Source of the DNA: Cinclus cinclus
Taxonomy: Eukaryota > Chordata > Aves > Passeriformes > Cinclidae
Assembly: GCF_963662255.1 (NCBI RefSeq)
Contig: NC_085047.1
Span: 20,804,258 to 20,868,257 of the forward strand
DNA: 64,000 nt
Reading direction: 5' to 3'
The position numbers and the translations under genes were made by a program. Shown here in pieces: positions 22,701-36,300 of this stretch (its first letter is position 1; the number at the start of each line of letters is the position of its first letter). The notes under the pieces are model-generated. The model saw nothing but the letters and a program-made list of their open reading frames with translations, was not told the origin of the DNA and made no database searches.

Positions 22701-25700
22701 GGAGGGAGTCCAGAAAGGAAGGAAGGAAGGCTTCCAGGAAGGAAGGATGGATTCCAGGATTCCAGGAAGGAAGGATTCCAGGAAGGTAGGAAGGAAGTAA
22801 GGATTCCAGGAAGGAAGGAATGATTCCCGGATGAAGGATTCCAGGAAGGATTCCAGGAAGTGTTCCAGGAAGGAAGGAAGGATTCCAGGAAGGATTCCAG
22901 GAAGGAAGGAAGGATTCCAGGAAGGAAAGAAGGAAGGAAGGACGGAAGGATGGGTTCCAGGAAGGAAGGATTCCAGGAAGGATTCCAGGAAGGATTCCAG
23001 GAAGGATTCCAGGAAGGAAGGAAGGATTCCAGGAAGGAAGGAAGGAAGGATTCCAAGAAGGAAGGGAGGAAGGAAGGAAGGATTCCAGGAAGGAGCCCAG
23101 GAAGGAAGGATTCCAGGAAGGAAGGATTCCAGGAAGGATTCCAGGAAGGAAGGAAGGATTCCAGGAAGGAAGGAAAGATTCCAGGAAGGAAGGATTCCAG
23201 GAAGGAAGGAAGGAAGGAAGGATTCCAGGAAGGATTCCACGAAGGAAGGAAGGAATTCAGGAAGGATTCCAGGTAGGATTACAGGAAGGAAGGATGGATT
23301 CCAGGAAGGAAGGGAGGATGGAAGGAAGGAAGGATTCCAGGAAGGATTCTAGAAAGGAAGGAAGGAAGGAAGGATTCCAGGAGGAAGGAAGGAAGGATTC
23401 CAGGAGGAAGGAAGGAAGGATTCCAGGAAGGAAGGAAGGATTCCAGGAAGGAAAGAAGGAAGGAAGGATTCCAGGAAGGATTCCAGGAAGGAAGGATTCC
23501 AGTAAAGATTCCAGGAAGGATTCCAGGAGGGAAGTAAGGATTCCAGGAAGGATTCCAGGAAGGAAGGAAGGAAGGAAGGATTCCAGGAAGGAAAGTAGGA
23601 AGGAAGGATTCCAGGAAGGATTCCAGGAAGGATTCCAGGAAGGAAGGATTCCAGGAAGGAAGGAAGGATTCCAGGAAGGATTCCAGGAAGGAAGTAAGGA
23701 AGGAAGGATCCTAGAAAAGAAAGATTCCAGGAAGGAAGGAAGGAAGGAAGGAAGGAAGGAAAGAAGGCAGGAAGGAAGGATTCCAGGAAGGAAGGGAGGA
23801 AGGAAGGAAGGATTCCAGGAAGGATTCCAGGAAGGAAGGATTCCAGGAAGGATTACAGAAAGTGAGGAAGGAAGGGTTCCATGAAGGAAGGATGGATTCC
23901 AGGAAGGAAGGATGGATTCCAGGAAGGAAGGAAGGAAGGATTCCAGGAAGGAAGGAAGGATTGCAGGAAGGAAGGAATCCAGGAAGGAAGGAATGATTCC
24001 AGGAAGGAAGGATTCCAGGAAGGATTCCAGGAAGGATACCAGGAAGGAAGGAAGGATTCCAGGAAGGATTCCAGGAAGGAAGGATTCCAGGAAGGATTCC
24101 AGGAAGGGAAGAAGGATTCCAGGAAGGAAGGAAGGAAGGAAGGAAGGAAGGAAGGAAGGAAGGAAGGAAGGAAGAAAGGATTCCAGGAAGGATTCCAGGA
24201 AGGATTCCAGGAAGGAATGAAGGATTCCAGGAAGGAAGGAAGGATTCCAGGAAGGATTCCAGGAAGGAAGGAAGGATTCCAGGAAGGAAGGTTTCCAGGA
24301 AGGAAGGAAGGATTCCAGGAAGGAAGGATTCCAGGAAGGAAGGAAGGAAGGGTTCCAGGAAGGAAGGATGGATTCCAGGAAGGAAGGAAGGAAGGATTCC
24401 AGGAAGGAAGGAAGTATTCCAGGAAGGATTCCGGGATAGGAAGGAATATAGGAAGGAAGGAAGTATTCCAGGAAGCCAGGAAGGAAGGAATGCAGGAAGG
24501 AAGGAATGATTCCAGGACGGAAGGATTCCAGGAAGGATTCCAGGAAGGAAGGAAGGATTCCAGGAAGGAAGGAAGGATTCCAGGAAGGATTCCAGGAAGG
24601 AAGGAATACAGGAAGGAAGGAAGTATTCCAGGAAGGATGGAAGGAAGGAATCCAGGAAGGAAGGAATGGTTCCAGGAAGGAAGGATTGCAGGAAGGATTC
24701 CAGGAAGGATTCCAGGAAGGATTCCAGGAAGGGAGGAAGGATTCCAGGAAGGAAGGAAGGATTCCAGGAAGGAAGGAATGATGCCAGGAAGGATTCCAGG
24801 AAAGATTCCAGGAAGGAAGGAATACAGGAAGGAAGGAAGTATTCCAGGAAGGATGGAAGGAAGGAATCCAGGAAGGAAGGAATGGTTCCAAGAAGGAAGG
24901 ACTGCAGGAAGGATTCCAGGAAGGATTCCAGGAAGGATTCCAGGAAGGGAGGAAGGATTCCAGGAAGGAAGGAAGGAAGGAAGTATTCCAGGAAGGAAGG
25001 AAGGATTCCAGGAAGGAAGGATTCCAGGAAGGATTCCAGGAGGGAGTCCAGAAAGGAAGGAAGGAAGGCTTCCAGGAAGGAAGGATGGATTCCAGGATTC
25101 CAGGAAGGAAGGATTCCAGGAAGGTAGGAAGGAAGTAAGGATTCCAGGAAGGAAGGAATGATTCCCGGATGAAGGATTCCAGGAAGGATTCCAGGAAGTG
25201 TTCCTGGAAGGAAGGAAGGATTCCAGGAAGGATTCCAGGAAGGAAGGAAGGATTCCAGGAAGGAAAGAAGGAAGGAAGGACGGAAGGATGGGTTCCAGGA
25301 AGGAAGGATTCCAGGAAGGATTCCAAGAAGGATTCCAGGAAGGATTCCAGGAAGGAAGGAAGGATTCCAGGAAGGAAGGAAGGAAGGATTCCAAGAAGGA
25401 AGGGAGGAAGGAAGGAAGGATTCCAGGAAGGATCCCAGGAAGGAAGGATTCCAGGAAGGAAGGATTCCAGGAAGGATTCCAGGAAGGAAGGAAGGATTCC
25501 AGGAAGGAAGGAAAGATTCCAGGAAGGAAGGATTCCAGGAAGGAAGGAAGGAAGGAAGGATTCCAGGAAGGATTCCACGAAGGAAGGAAGGAATTCAGGA
25601 AGGATTCCAGGTAGGATTCCAGGAAGGAAGGATGGATTCCAGGAAGGAAGGGAGGAAGGAAGGAAGGAAGGATTCCAGGAAGGATTCTAGAAAGGAAGGA

Positions 25701-28700
25701 AGGAAGGAAGGATTCCAGGAGGAAGGAAGGAAGGATTCCAGGAGGAAGGAAGGAAGGATTCCAGGAAGGAAGGAAGGATTCCAGGAAGGAAAGAAGGAAG
25801 TAAGGATTCCAGGAAGGATTCCAGGAAGGATTCCAGGAAGGAAGGATTCCAGTAAAGATTCCAGGAAGGATTCCAGGAGGGAAGTAAGGATTCCAGGAAG
25901 GATTCCAGGAAGGAAGGATTCCAGGAAGGAAGGAAGGAAGGAAGGATTCCAGCAAGGAAGGATTCCAGGAAGGAAGGATTCCAGGAAGGATTCCAGGAAG
26001 GATTCCAGGAAGGAAGGATTCCAGGAAGGAAGGAAGGATTCCAGGAAGGAAGTAAGGAAGGAAGTAAGGAAGGAAGGATCCTAGAAAAGAAAGATTCCAG
26101 GAAGGAAGGAAGGAAGGAAGGAAGGAAGGAAAGAAGGCAGGAAGGAAGGATTCCAGGAAGGAAGGGAGGAAGGAAGGAAGGATTCCAGGAAGGATTCCAG
26201 GAAGGAAGGATTCCAGGAAGGATTACAGAAAGTGAGGAAGGAAGGGTTCCATGAAGGAAGGATGGATTCCAGGAAGGAAGGATGGATTCCAGGAAGGAAG
26301 GAAGGAAGGATTCCAGGAAGGAAGGAAGGATTGCAGGAAGGAAGGAATCCAGGAAGGAAGGAATGATTCCAGGAAGGAAGGATTCCAGGAAGGATTCCAG
26401 GAAGGATACCAGGAAGGAAGGAAGGATTCCAGGAAGGATTCCAGGAAGGAAGGATTCCAGGAAGGATTCCAGGAAGGGAAGAAGGATTCCAGGAAGGAAG
26501 GAAGGAAGGAAGGAAGGAAGAAAGGATTACAGGAAGGATTCCAGGAAGGATTCCAGGAAGGAATGAAGGATTCCAGGAAGGAAGGAAGGATTCCTGGAAG
26601 GATTCCAGGAAGGAAGGAAGGATTCCAGGAAGGAAGGTTTCCAGGAAGGAAGGAAGGATTCCAGGAAGGAAAGATTCCAGGAAGGAAGGAAGGAAGGGTT
26701 CCAGGAAGGAAGGATGGATTCCAGGAAGGAAGGAAGGAAGGATTCCAGGAAGGAAGGAAGTATTCCAGGAAGGATTCCAGGATAGGAAGGAATACAGGAA
26801 GGAAGGAAGTATTCCAGGAAGCCAGGAAGGAAGGAATGCAGGATTCCAGGAATGATTCCAGGAAGGAAGGATTCCAGGAAGGATTCCAGGAAGGAAGGAG
26901 TCCAGGAAGGAAGGAAGGATTCCAGGAAGGATTCCAGGAAGGAAGGAAGGATTCCAGGAAGGAAGGATTCCAGGAAGGAAGGAAGGATGGAAGGATTCCA
27001 GGAAGGATTCCAGAAAGGAAGGAAGGACGGAAGGATTCCAGAAAGGAAGGAAGGATTCCAGGAAGGATTCCAGGAAGGAAGGAATACAGGAAGGAAGGAA
27101 GTATTGAAGGAAGGAAGGAAGGAAGGAAGGAAGGAATGCAGGAAGGAAGGAAGGAAGGAAGGAATCCAGGAAGGAAGGAAGTATTGAAGGAAGGAAGGAA
27201 GGAAGGAAGGAAGGAAGGAAGGAAGGAAGGAATGATTCCAGGAAGGATTCCAGGAAGGAAGGAATACAGGAAGGAAGGAAGTATTCCAGGAAGGATGGAA
27301 GGAAGGAATCCAGGAAGGAAGGAATGGTTCCAGGAAGGAAGGATTGCAGGAAGGATTCCAGGAAGGAAGGAAGGAAGGATTCCAGGAAGGGAGGAAGGAT
27401 TCCAGGAAGGAAGGAAGGATTCCAGGAAGGAAGGAATGATTCCAGGAAGGATTCCAGGAAGGAAGGAATACAGGATGAAGGAAGTATTCCAGGAAGGATG
27501 GAAGGAAGGAATCCAGGAAGGAAGGAATGGTTCCAAGAAGGAAGGACTGCAGGAAGGATTCCAGGAAGGATTCCAGGAAGGGAGGAAGTATTCCAGGAAG
27601 GAAGGAAGGAAGGATTCCAGGAAGGATTCCAGGAAGGAAGGAAGGATTCCAGGAAGGAAGGTTTCCAGGAAGGAAGGAAGGATTCCAGGAAGGAAGGATT
27701 CCAGGAAGGAAGGAAGGATGGAAGGATTCCAGGAAGGATTCCAGAAAGGAAGGAAGGAAGGAAGGATTCCAGAAAGGAAGGAAGGATTCCAGGAAGGATT
27801 CCAGGAAGGAAGGAATACAGGAAGGAAGGAAGTATTGAAGGAAGGAAGGAAGGAAGGAAGGAAGGAAGGAAGGAAGGAAGGAAGGAAGGAAGGAAGGAAG
27901 GAAGGAAGGAAGGAAGGAATCCAGGAAGGAAGGAATGATTCCAGGAAGGATTCCAGGAAGGATTCCAGGAAGGAAGGAAGGATTCCAGGAAGGAAGGAAG
28001 GATTCCAGGAAGGATTCCAGGAAGGAAGGAATACAGGAAGGAAGGAATACAGGAAGGAAGGAAGTATTCCAGGAAGGATGTAAGGAAGGAATCCAGGAAG
28101 GAAGGAATGGTTCCAGGAAGGAAGGATTGCAGGAAGGATTCCAGGAAGGATTCCAGGAAGGATTCCAGGAAGGGAGGAAGTATTCCAGGAAGGAAGGAAG
28201 GATTCCAGGAAGGAAGGAATGATTCCAGGAAGGATTCCAGGAAGGATTCCAGGAAGAAAGGAATACAGGAAGGAAGGAAGTATTCCAGGAAGGATGGAAG
28301 GAAGGAATCCAGGAAGGAAGGAATGGTTCCAAGAAGGAAGGACTGCAGGAAGGATTCCAGGAAGGATTCCAGGAAGGATTCCAGGAAGGGAGGAAGGATT
28401 CCAGGAAGGAAGGAAGGAAGGAAGTATTCCAGGAAGGAAGGAAGGATTCCAGGAAGGAAGGATGGATGGAAGGATTCCAGGAGGGAGTCCAGAAAGGAAG
28501 GAAGGAAGGCTTCCAGGAAGGAAGGATGGATTCCAGGATTCCAGGAAGGAAGGATTCCAGGAAGGTAGGAAGGAAGTAAGGATTCCAGGAAGGAAGGAAT
28601 GATTCCCGGATGAAGGATTCCAGGAAGGATTCCAGGAAAAGTTCCAGGAAGGAAGGAAGGATTCCAGGAAGGATTCCAGGAAGGAAGGAAGGATTCCAGG

Positions 28701-30340
28701 AAGGAAAGAAGGAAGGAAGGACGGAAGGATGGGTTCCAGGAAGGAAGGATTCCAGGAAGGATTCCAGGAAGGATTCCAGGAAGGATTCCAGGAAGGAAGG
28801 AAGGATTCCAGGAAGGAAGGAAGGAAGGATTCCAAGAAGGAAGGGAGGAAGGAAGGAAGGATTCCAGGAAGGATCCCAGGAAGGAAGGATTCCAGGAAGG
28901 AAGGAAAGATTCCAGGAAGGAAGGATTCCAGGAAGGAAGGAAGGAAGGAAGGAAGGAAGGAAGGATTCCAGGAGGAAGGAAGGAAGGATTCCAGGAGGAA
29001 GGAAGGAAGGATTCCAGGAAGGAAGGAAGGATTCCAGGAAGGAAAGAAGGAAGGAAGGATTCCAGGAAGGATTCCAGGAAGGATTCCAGGAAGGAAGGAT
29101 TCCAGTAAAGATTCCAGGAAGGATTCCAGGAGGGAAGTAAGGATTCCAGGATGGATTCCAGGAAGGAAGGATTCCAGGAAGGAAGGAAGGAAGGAAGGAT
29201 TCCAGCAAGGAGGGATTCCAGGAAGGAAAGAAGGAAGGAAGGATTCCAGGAAGGATTCCAGGAAGGATTCCAGGAAGGAAGGATTCCAGGAAGGAAGGAA
29301 GGATTCCAGGAAGGATTCCAGGAAGGAAGTAAGGAAGGAAGGATCCTAGAAAAGAAAGATTCCAGGAAGGAAGGAAGGAAGGAAGGAAAGAAGGCAGGAA
29401 GGAAGGATTCCAGGAAGGAAGGGAGGAAGGAAGGAAGGATTCCAGGAAGGATTCCAGGAAGGAAGGATTCCAGGAAGGATTACAGAAAGTGAGGAAGGAA
29501 GGGTTCCATGAAGGAAGGATGGATTCCAGGAAGGAAGGATGGATTCCAGGAAGGAAGGAAGGAAGGATTCCAGGAAGGAAGGAAGGATTGCAGGAAGGAA
29601 GGAATCCAGGAAGGAAGGAATGATTCCAGGAAGGAAGGATTCCAGGAAGGATTCCAGGAAGGATACCAGGAAGGAAGGAAGGATTCCAGGAAGGATTCCA
29701 GGAAGGAAGGATTCCAGGAAGGATTCCAGGAAGGGAAGAAGGATTCCAGGAAGGAAGGAAGGAAGGAAGGAAGGAAGAAAGGATTACAGGAAGGATTCCA
29801 GGAAGGATTCTAGGAAGGAATGAAGGATTCCAGGAAGGAAGGAAGGATTCCAGGAAGGATTCCAGGAAGGAAGGAAGGATTCCAGGAAGGAAGGTTTCCA
29901 GGAAGGAAGGAAGGATTCCAGGAAGGAAAGATTCCAGGAAGGAAGGAAGGAAGGGTTCCAGGAAGGAAGGATGGATTCCAGGAAGGAAGGAAGGAAGGAT
30001 TCCAGGAAGGAAGGAAGTATTCCAGGAAGGATTCCAGGATAGGAAGGAATACAGGAAGGAAGGAAGTATTCCAGGAAGCCAGGAAGGAAGGAATGCAGGA
30101 TTCCAGGAATGATTCCAGGAAGGAAGGATTCCAGGAAGGATTCCAGGAAGGAAGGAGTCCAGGAAGGAAGGAAGGATTCCAGGAAGGATTCCAGGAAGGA
30201 AGGAATACAGGAAGGAAGGAAGTATTCCAGGAAGGATGGAAGGAAGGAATCCAGGAAGGAAGGAATGGTTCCAGGAAGGAAGGATTGCAGGAAGGATTCC
30301 AGGAAGGAAGGAAGGAAGGATTCCAGGAAGGGAGGAAGGA
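19740..30340 (+). repeat. 10.6-kb higher-order repeat, copy A
   Basis: This segment recurs immediately to its right at an offset of 10,595-10,603 bp. Matching landmarks include TACAGAAAGTG (19951/30546), TCTAGA sites (21303/31902, 23348/33947, 25686/36285) and every spacer pattern checked between them. The ends are uncertain by a few tens of bases because the sequence is so simple. Differences from copy B are few: a GAGCCC against GATCCC change near 23094, and GGAA tract-length changes. Confidence 0.85.
27837..27919 (+). repeat. (GGAA)n tract, 83 bp, length-variable between copies
   Basis: Pure GGAA steps between GTATT and TCCAGG. The equivalent tract in copy B (38440-38514) is 75 bp, two repeats shorter. 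Confidence 0.85.
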
Positions 30341-33300
30341 TTCCAGGAAGGAAGGAAGGATTCCAGGAAGGATTCCAGGAAGGAAGTAAGGAAGGAAGGA
30401 TCCTAGAAAAGAAAGATTCCAGGAAGGAAGGAAGGAAGGAAGGAAGGAAGGAAAGAAGGCAGGAAGGAAGGATTCCAGGAAGGAAGGGAGGAAGGAAGGA
30501 AGGATTCCAGGAAGGATTCCAGGAAGGAAGGATTCCAGGAAGGATTACAGAAAGTGAGGAAGGAAGGGTTCCATGAAGGAAGGATGGATTCCAGGAAGGA
30601 AGGATGGATTCCAGGAAGGAAGGAAGGAAGGATTCCAGGAAGGAAGGAAGGATTCCAGGAAGGAAGGAATCCAGGAAGGAAGGAATGATTCCAGGAAGGA
30701 AGGATTCCAGGAAGGATTCCAGGAAGGATACCAGGAAGGAAGGAAGGATTCCAGGAAGGATTCCAGGAAGGAAGGATTCCAGGAAGGATTCCAGGAAGGG
30801 AAGAAGGATTCCAGGAAGGAAGGAAGGAAGGAAGGAAGGAAGGAAGAAAGGATTCCAGGAAGGATTCCAGGAAGGAATGAAGGATTCCAGGAAGGAAGGA
30901 AGGATTCCAGGAAGGATTCCAGGAAGGAAGGAAGGATTCCAGGAAGGAAGGTTTCCAGGAAGGAAGGAAGGATTCCAGGAAGGAAGGATTCCAGGAAGGA
31001 AGGAAGGATGGAAGGATTCCAGGAAGGATTCCAGAAAGGAAGGAAGGAAGGAAGGATTCCAGAAAGGAAGGTAGGATTCCAGGAAGGATTCCAGAAAGGA
31101 AGGAAGGAATACAGGAAGGAAGGAAGTATTGAAGGAAGGAAGGAAGGAAGGAAGGAAGGAAGGAAGGAAGGAAGGAAGGAAGGAAGGAAGGAATCCAGGA
31201 AGGAATCCAGGAAGGAAGGAATGATTCCAGGAAGGATTCCAGGAAGGATTCCAGGAAGGAAGGAAGGATTCCAGGAAGGAAGGAAGGATTCCAGGAAGGA
31301 TTCCAGGAAGGAAGGAATACAGGAAGGAAGGAAGTATTCCAGGAAGGATGGAAGGAAGGAATCCAGGAAGGAAGGAATGGTTCCAAGAAGGAAGGACTGC
31401 AGGAAGGATTCCAGGAAGGATTCCAGGAAGGATTCCAGGAAGGGAGGAAGGATTCCAGGAAGGAAGGAAGGAAGGAAGGAAGTATTCCAGGAAGGAAGGA
31501 AGGATTCCAGGAAGGAAGGATGGATGGAAGGATTCCAGGAGGGAGTCCAGAAAGGAAGGAAGGAAGGCTTCCAGGAAGGAAGGATGGATTCCAGGATTCC
31601 AGGAAGGAAGGATTCCAGGAAGGAAGGGAGGAAGGAAGGAAGGATTCCAGGAAGGATCCCAGGAAGGAAGGATTCCAGGAAGGAAGGATTCCAGGAAGGA
31701 TTCCAGGAAGGAAGGAAGGATTCCAGGAAGGAAGGAAAGATTCCAGGAAGGAAGGATTCCAGGAAGGAAGGAAGGATTCCAGGAAGGATTCCACGAAGGA
31801 AGGAAGGAATTCAGGAAGGATTCCAGGTAGGATTCCAGGAAGGAAGGATGGATTCCAGGAAGGAAGGGAGGAAGGAAGGAAGGAAGGATTCCAGGAAGGA
31901 TTCTAGAAAGGAAGGAAGGAAGGAAGGATTCCAGGAGGAAGGAAGGAAGGATTCCAGGAGGAAGGAAGGAAGGATTCCAGGAAGGAAGGAAGGATTCCAG
32001 GAAGGAAAGAAGGAAGGAAGGATTCCAGGAAGGATTCCAGGAAGGATTCCAGGAAGGAAGGGAGGAAGGAAACAAGGAATCCAGGAAGGATTCCAGGAAG
32101 GAAGGATTCCAGGAAGGATTACAGAAAGTGACGAAGGAAGGGTTCCATGAAGGAAGGATGGATTCCAGGAAGGAAGGATGGATTCCAGGAAGGAAGGAAG
32201 GAAGGATTCCAGGAAGGAAGGAAGGATTCCAGGAAGGAAGGAATCCAGGAAGGAAGGAATGATTCCAGGAAGGAAGGATTCCAGGAAGGATTCCAGGAAG
32301 GATACCAGGAAGGAAGGAAGGATTCCAGGAAGGATTCCAGGAAGGAAGGATTCCAGGAAGGATTCCAGGAAGGGAAGAAGGATTCCAGGAAGGAAGGAAG
32401 GAAGGAAGGAAGGAAGAAAGGATTCCAGGAAGGATTCCAGGAAGGATTCCAGGAAGGAATGAAGGATTCCAGGAAGGAAGGAAGGATTCCAGGAAGGATT
32501 CCAGGAAGGAAGGAAGGATTCCAGGAAGGAAGGTTTCCAGGAATGAAGGAAGGATTCCAGGAAGGAAGGATTCCAGGAAGGAAGGAAGGATGGAAGGATT
32601 CCAGGAAGGATTCCAGAAAGGAAGGAAGGAAGGAAGGATTCCAGAAAGGAAGGAAGGATTCCAGGAAGGATTCCAGGAAGGAAGGAATACAGGAAGGAAG
32701 GAAGTATTGAAGGAAGGAAGCAAGGAAGGAAGGAAGGAAGGAAGGAAGGAAGGAATCCAGGAAGGAAGGAATGATTCCAGGAAGGATTCCAGGAAGGATT
32801 CCAGGAAGGAAGGAAGGATTCCAGGAAGGAAGGAAGGATTCCAGGAAGGATTCCAGGAAGGAAGGAATACAGGAAGGAAGGAAGTATTCCAGGAAGGATG
32901 GAAGGAAGGAATCCAGGAAGGAAGGAATGGCTCCAGGAAGGAAGGATTGCAGGAAGGATTCCAGGAAGGATTCCAGGAAGGATTCCAGGAAGGGAGGAAG
33001 GATTCCAGGAAGGAAGGAAGGATTCCAGGAAGGAAGGAATGATGCCAGGAAGGATTCCAGGAAGGATTCCAGGAAGGAAGGAATACAGGAAGGAAGGAAG
33101 TATTCCAGGAAGGATGGAAGGAAGGAATCCAGGAAGGAAGGAATGGTTCCAAGAAGGAAGGACTGCAGGAAGGATTCCAGGAAGGATTCCAGGAAGGATT
33201 CCAGGAAGGGAGGAAGGATTCCAGGAAGGAAGGAAGGAAGGAAGTATTCCAGGAAGGAAGGAAGGATTCCAGGAAGGAAGGATGGATGGAAGGATTCCAG

Positions 33301-36300
33301 GAGGGAGTCCAGAAAGGAAGGAAGGAAGGCTTCCAGGAAGGAAGGATGGATTCCAGGATTCCAGGAAGGAAGGATTCCAGGAAGGTAGGAAGGAAGTAAG
33401 GATTCCAGGAAGGAAGGAATGATTCCCGGATGAAGGATTCCAGGAAGGATTCCAGGAAGTGTTCCAGGAAGGAAGGAAGGATTCCAGGAAGGATTCCAGG
33501 AAGGAAGGAAGGATTCCAGGAAGGAAAGAAGGAAGGAAGGACGGAAGGATGGGTTCCAGGAAGGAAGGATTCCAGGAAGGATTCCAGGAAGGATTCCAGG
33601 AAGGATTCCAGGAAGGAAGGAAGGATTCCAGGAAGGAAGGAAGGAAGGATTCCAAGAAGGAAGGGAGGAAGGAAGGAAGGATTCCAGGAAGGATCCCAGG
33701 AAGGAAGGATTCCAGGAAGGAAGGATTCCAGGAAGGATTCCAGGAAGGAAGGAAGGATTCCAGGAAGGAAGGAAAGATTCCAGGAAGGAAGGATTCCAGG
33801 AAGGAAGGAAGGAAGGAAGGATTCCAGGAAGGATTCCACGAAGGAAGGAAGGAATTCAGGAAGGATTCCAGGTAGGATTACAGGAAGGAAGGATGGATTC
33901 CAGGAAGGAAGGGAGGATGGAAGGAAGGAAGGATTCCAGGAAGGATTCTAGAAAGGAAGGAAGGAAGGAAGGATTCCAGGAGGAAGGAAGGAAGGATTCC
34001 AGGAGGAAGGAAGGAAGGATTCCAGGAAGGAAGGAAGGATTCCAGGAAGGAAAGAAGGAAGGAAGGATTCCAGGAAGGATTCCAGGAAGGAAGGATTCCA
34101 GTAAAGATTCCAGGAAGGATTCCAGGAGGGAAGTAAGGATTCCAGGAAGGATTCCAGGAAGGAAGGAAGGAAGGAAGGATTCCAGGAAGGAAAGTAGGAA
34201 GGAAGGATTCCAGGAAGGATTCCAGGAAGGATTCCAGGAAGGAAGGATTCCAGGAAGGAAGGAAGGATTCCAGGAAGGATTCCAGGAAGGAAGTAAGGAA
34301 GGAAGGATCCTAGAAAAGAAAGATTCCAGGAAGGAAGGAAGGAAGGAAGGAAGGAAGGAAAGAAGGCAGGAAGGAAGGATTCCAGGAAGGAAGGGAGGAA
34401 GGAAGGAAGGATTCCAGGAAGGATTCCAGGAAGGAAGGATTCCAGGAAGGATTACAGAAAGTGAGGAAGGAAGGGTTCCATGAAGGAAGGATGGATTCCA
34501 GGAAGGAAGGATGGATTCCAGGAAGGAAGGAAGGAAGGATTCCAGGAAGGAAGGAAGGATTGCAGGAAGGAAGGAATCCAGGAAGGAAGGAATGATTCCA
34601 GGAAGGAAGGATTCCAGGAAGGATTCCAGGAAGGATACCAGGAAGGAAGGAAGGATTCCAGGAAGGATTCCAGGAAGGAAGGATTCCAGGAAGGATTCCA
34701 GGAAGGGAAGAAGGATTCCAGGAAGGAAGGAAGGAAGGAAGGAAGGAAGGAAGGAAGGAAGGAAGGAAGGAAGAAAGGATTCCAGGAAGGATTCCAGGAA
34801 GGATTCCAGGAAGGAATGAAGGATTCCAGGAAGGAAGGAAGGATTCCAGGAAGGATTCCAGGAAGGAAGGAAGGATTCCAGGAAGGAAGGTTTCCAGGAA
34901 GGAAGGAAGGATTCCAGGAAGGAAGGATTCCAGGAAGGAAGGAAGGAAGGGTTCCAGGAAGGAAGGATGGATTCCAGGAAGGAAGGAAGGAAGGATTCCA
35001 GGAAGGAAGGAAGTATTCCAGGAAGGATTCCGGGATAGGAAGGAATATAGGAAGGAAGGAAGTATTCCAGGAAGCCAGGAAGGAAGGAATGCAGGAAGGA
35101 AGGAATGATTCCAGGACGGAAGGATTCCAGGAAGGATTCCAGGAAGGAAGGAAGGATTCCAGGAAGGAAGGAAGGATTCCAGGAAGGATTCCAGGAAGGA
35201 AGGAATACAGGAAGGAAGGAAGTATTCCAGGAAGGATGGAAGGAAGGAATCCAGGAAGGAAGGAATGGTTCCAGGAAGGAAGGATTGCAGGAAGGATTCC
35301 AGGAAGGATTCCAGGAAGGATTCCAGGAAGGGAGGAAGGATTCCAGGAAGGAAGGAAGGATTCCAGGAAGGAAGGAATGATGCCAGGAAGGATTCCAGGA
35401 AAGATTCCAGGAAGGAAGGAATACAGGAAGGAAGGAAGTATTCCAGGAAGGATGGAAGGAAGGAATCCAGGAAGGAAGGAATGGTTCCAAGAAGGAAGGA
35501 CTGCAGGAAGGATTCCAGGAAGGATTCCAGGAAGGATTCCAGGAAGGGAGGAAGGATTCCAGGAAGGAAGGAAGGAAGGAAGTATTCCAGGAAGGAAGGA
35601 AGGATTCCAGGAAGGAAGGATTCCAGGAAGGATTCCAGGAGGGAGTCCAGAAAGGAAGGAAGGAAGGCTTCCAGGAAGGAAGGATGGATTCCAGGATTCC
35701 AGGAAGGAAGGATTCCAGGAAGGTAGGAAGGAAGTAAGGATTCCAGGAAGGAAGGAATGATTCCCGGATGAAGGATTCCAGGAAGGATTCCAGGAAGTGT
35801 TCCTGGAAGGAAGGAAGGATTCCAGGAAGGATTCCAGGAAGGAAGGAAGGATTCCAGGAAGGAAAGAAGGAAGGAAGGACGGAAGGATGGGTTCCAGGAA
35901 GGAAGGATTCCAGGAAGGATTCCAAGAAGGATTCCAGGAAGGATTCCAGGAAGGAAGGAAGGATTCCAGGAAGGAAGGAAGGAAGGATTCCAAGAAGGAA
36001 GGGAGGAAGGAAGGAAGGATTCCAGGAAGGATCCCAGGAAGGAAGGATTCCAGGAAGGAAGGATTCCAGGAAGGATTCCAGGAAGGAAGGAAGGATTCCA
36101 GGAAGGAAGGAAAGATTCCAGGAAGGAAGGATTCCAGGAAGGAAGGAAGGAAGGAAGGATTCCAGGAAGGATTCCACGAAGGAAGGAAGGAATTCAGGAA
36201 GGATTCCAGGTAGGATTCCAGGAAGGAAGGATGGATTCCAGGAAGGAAGGGAGGAAGGAAGGAAGGAAGGATTCCAGGAAGGATTCTAGAAAGGAAGGAA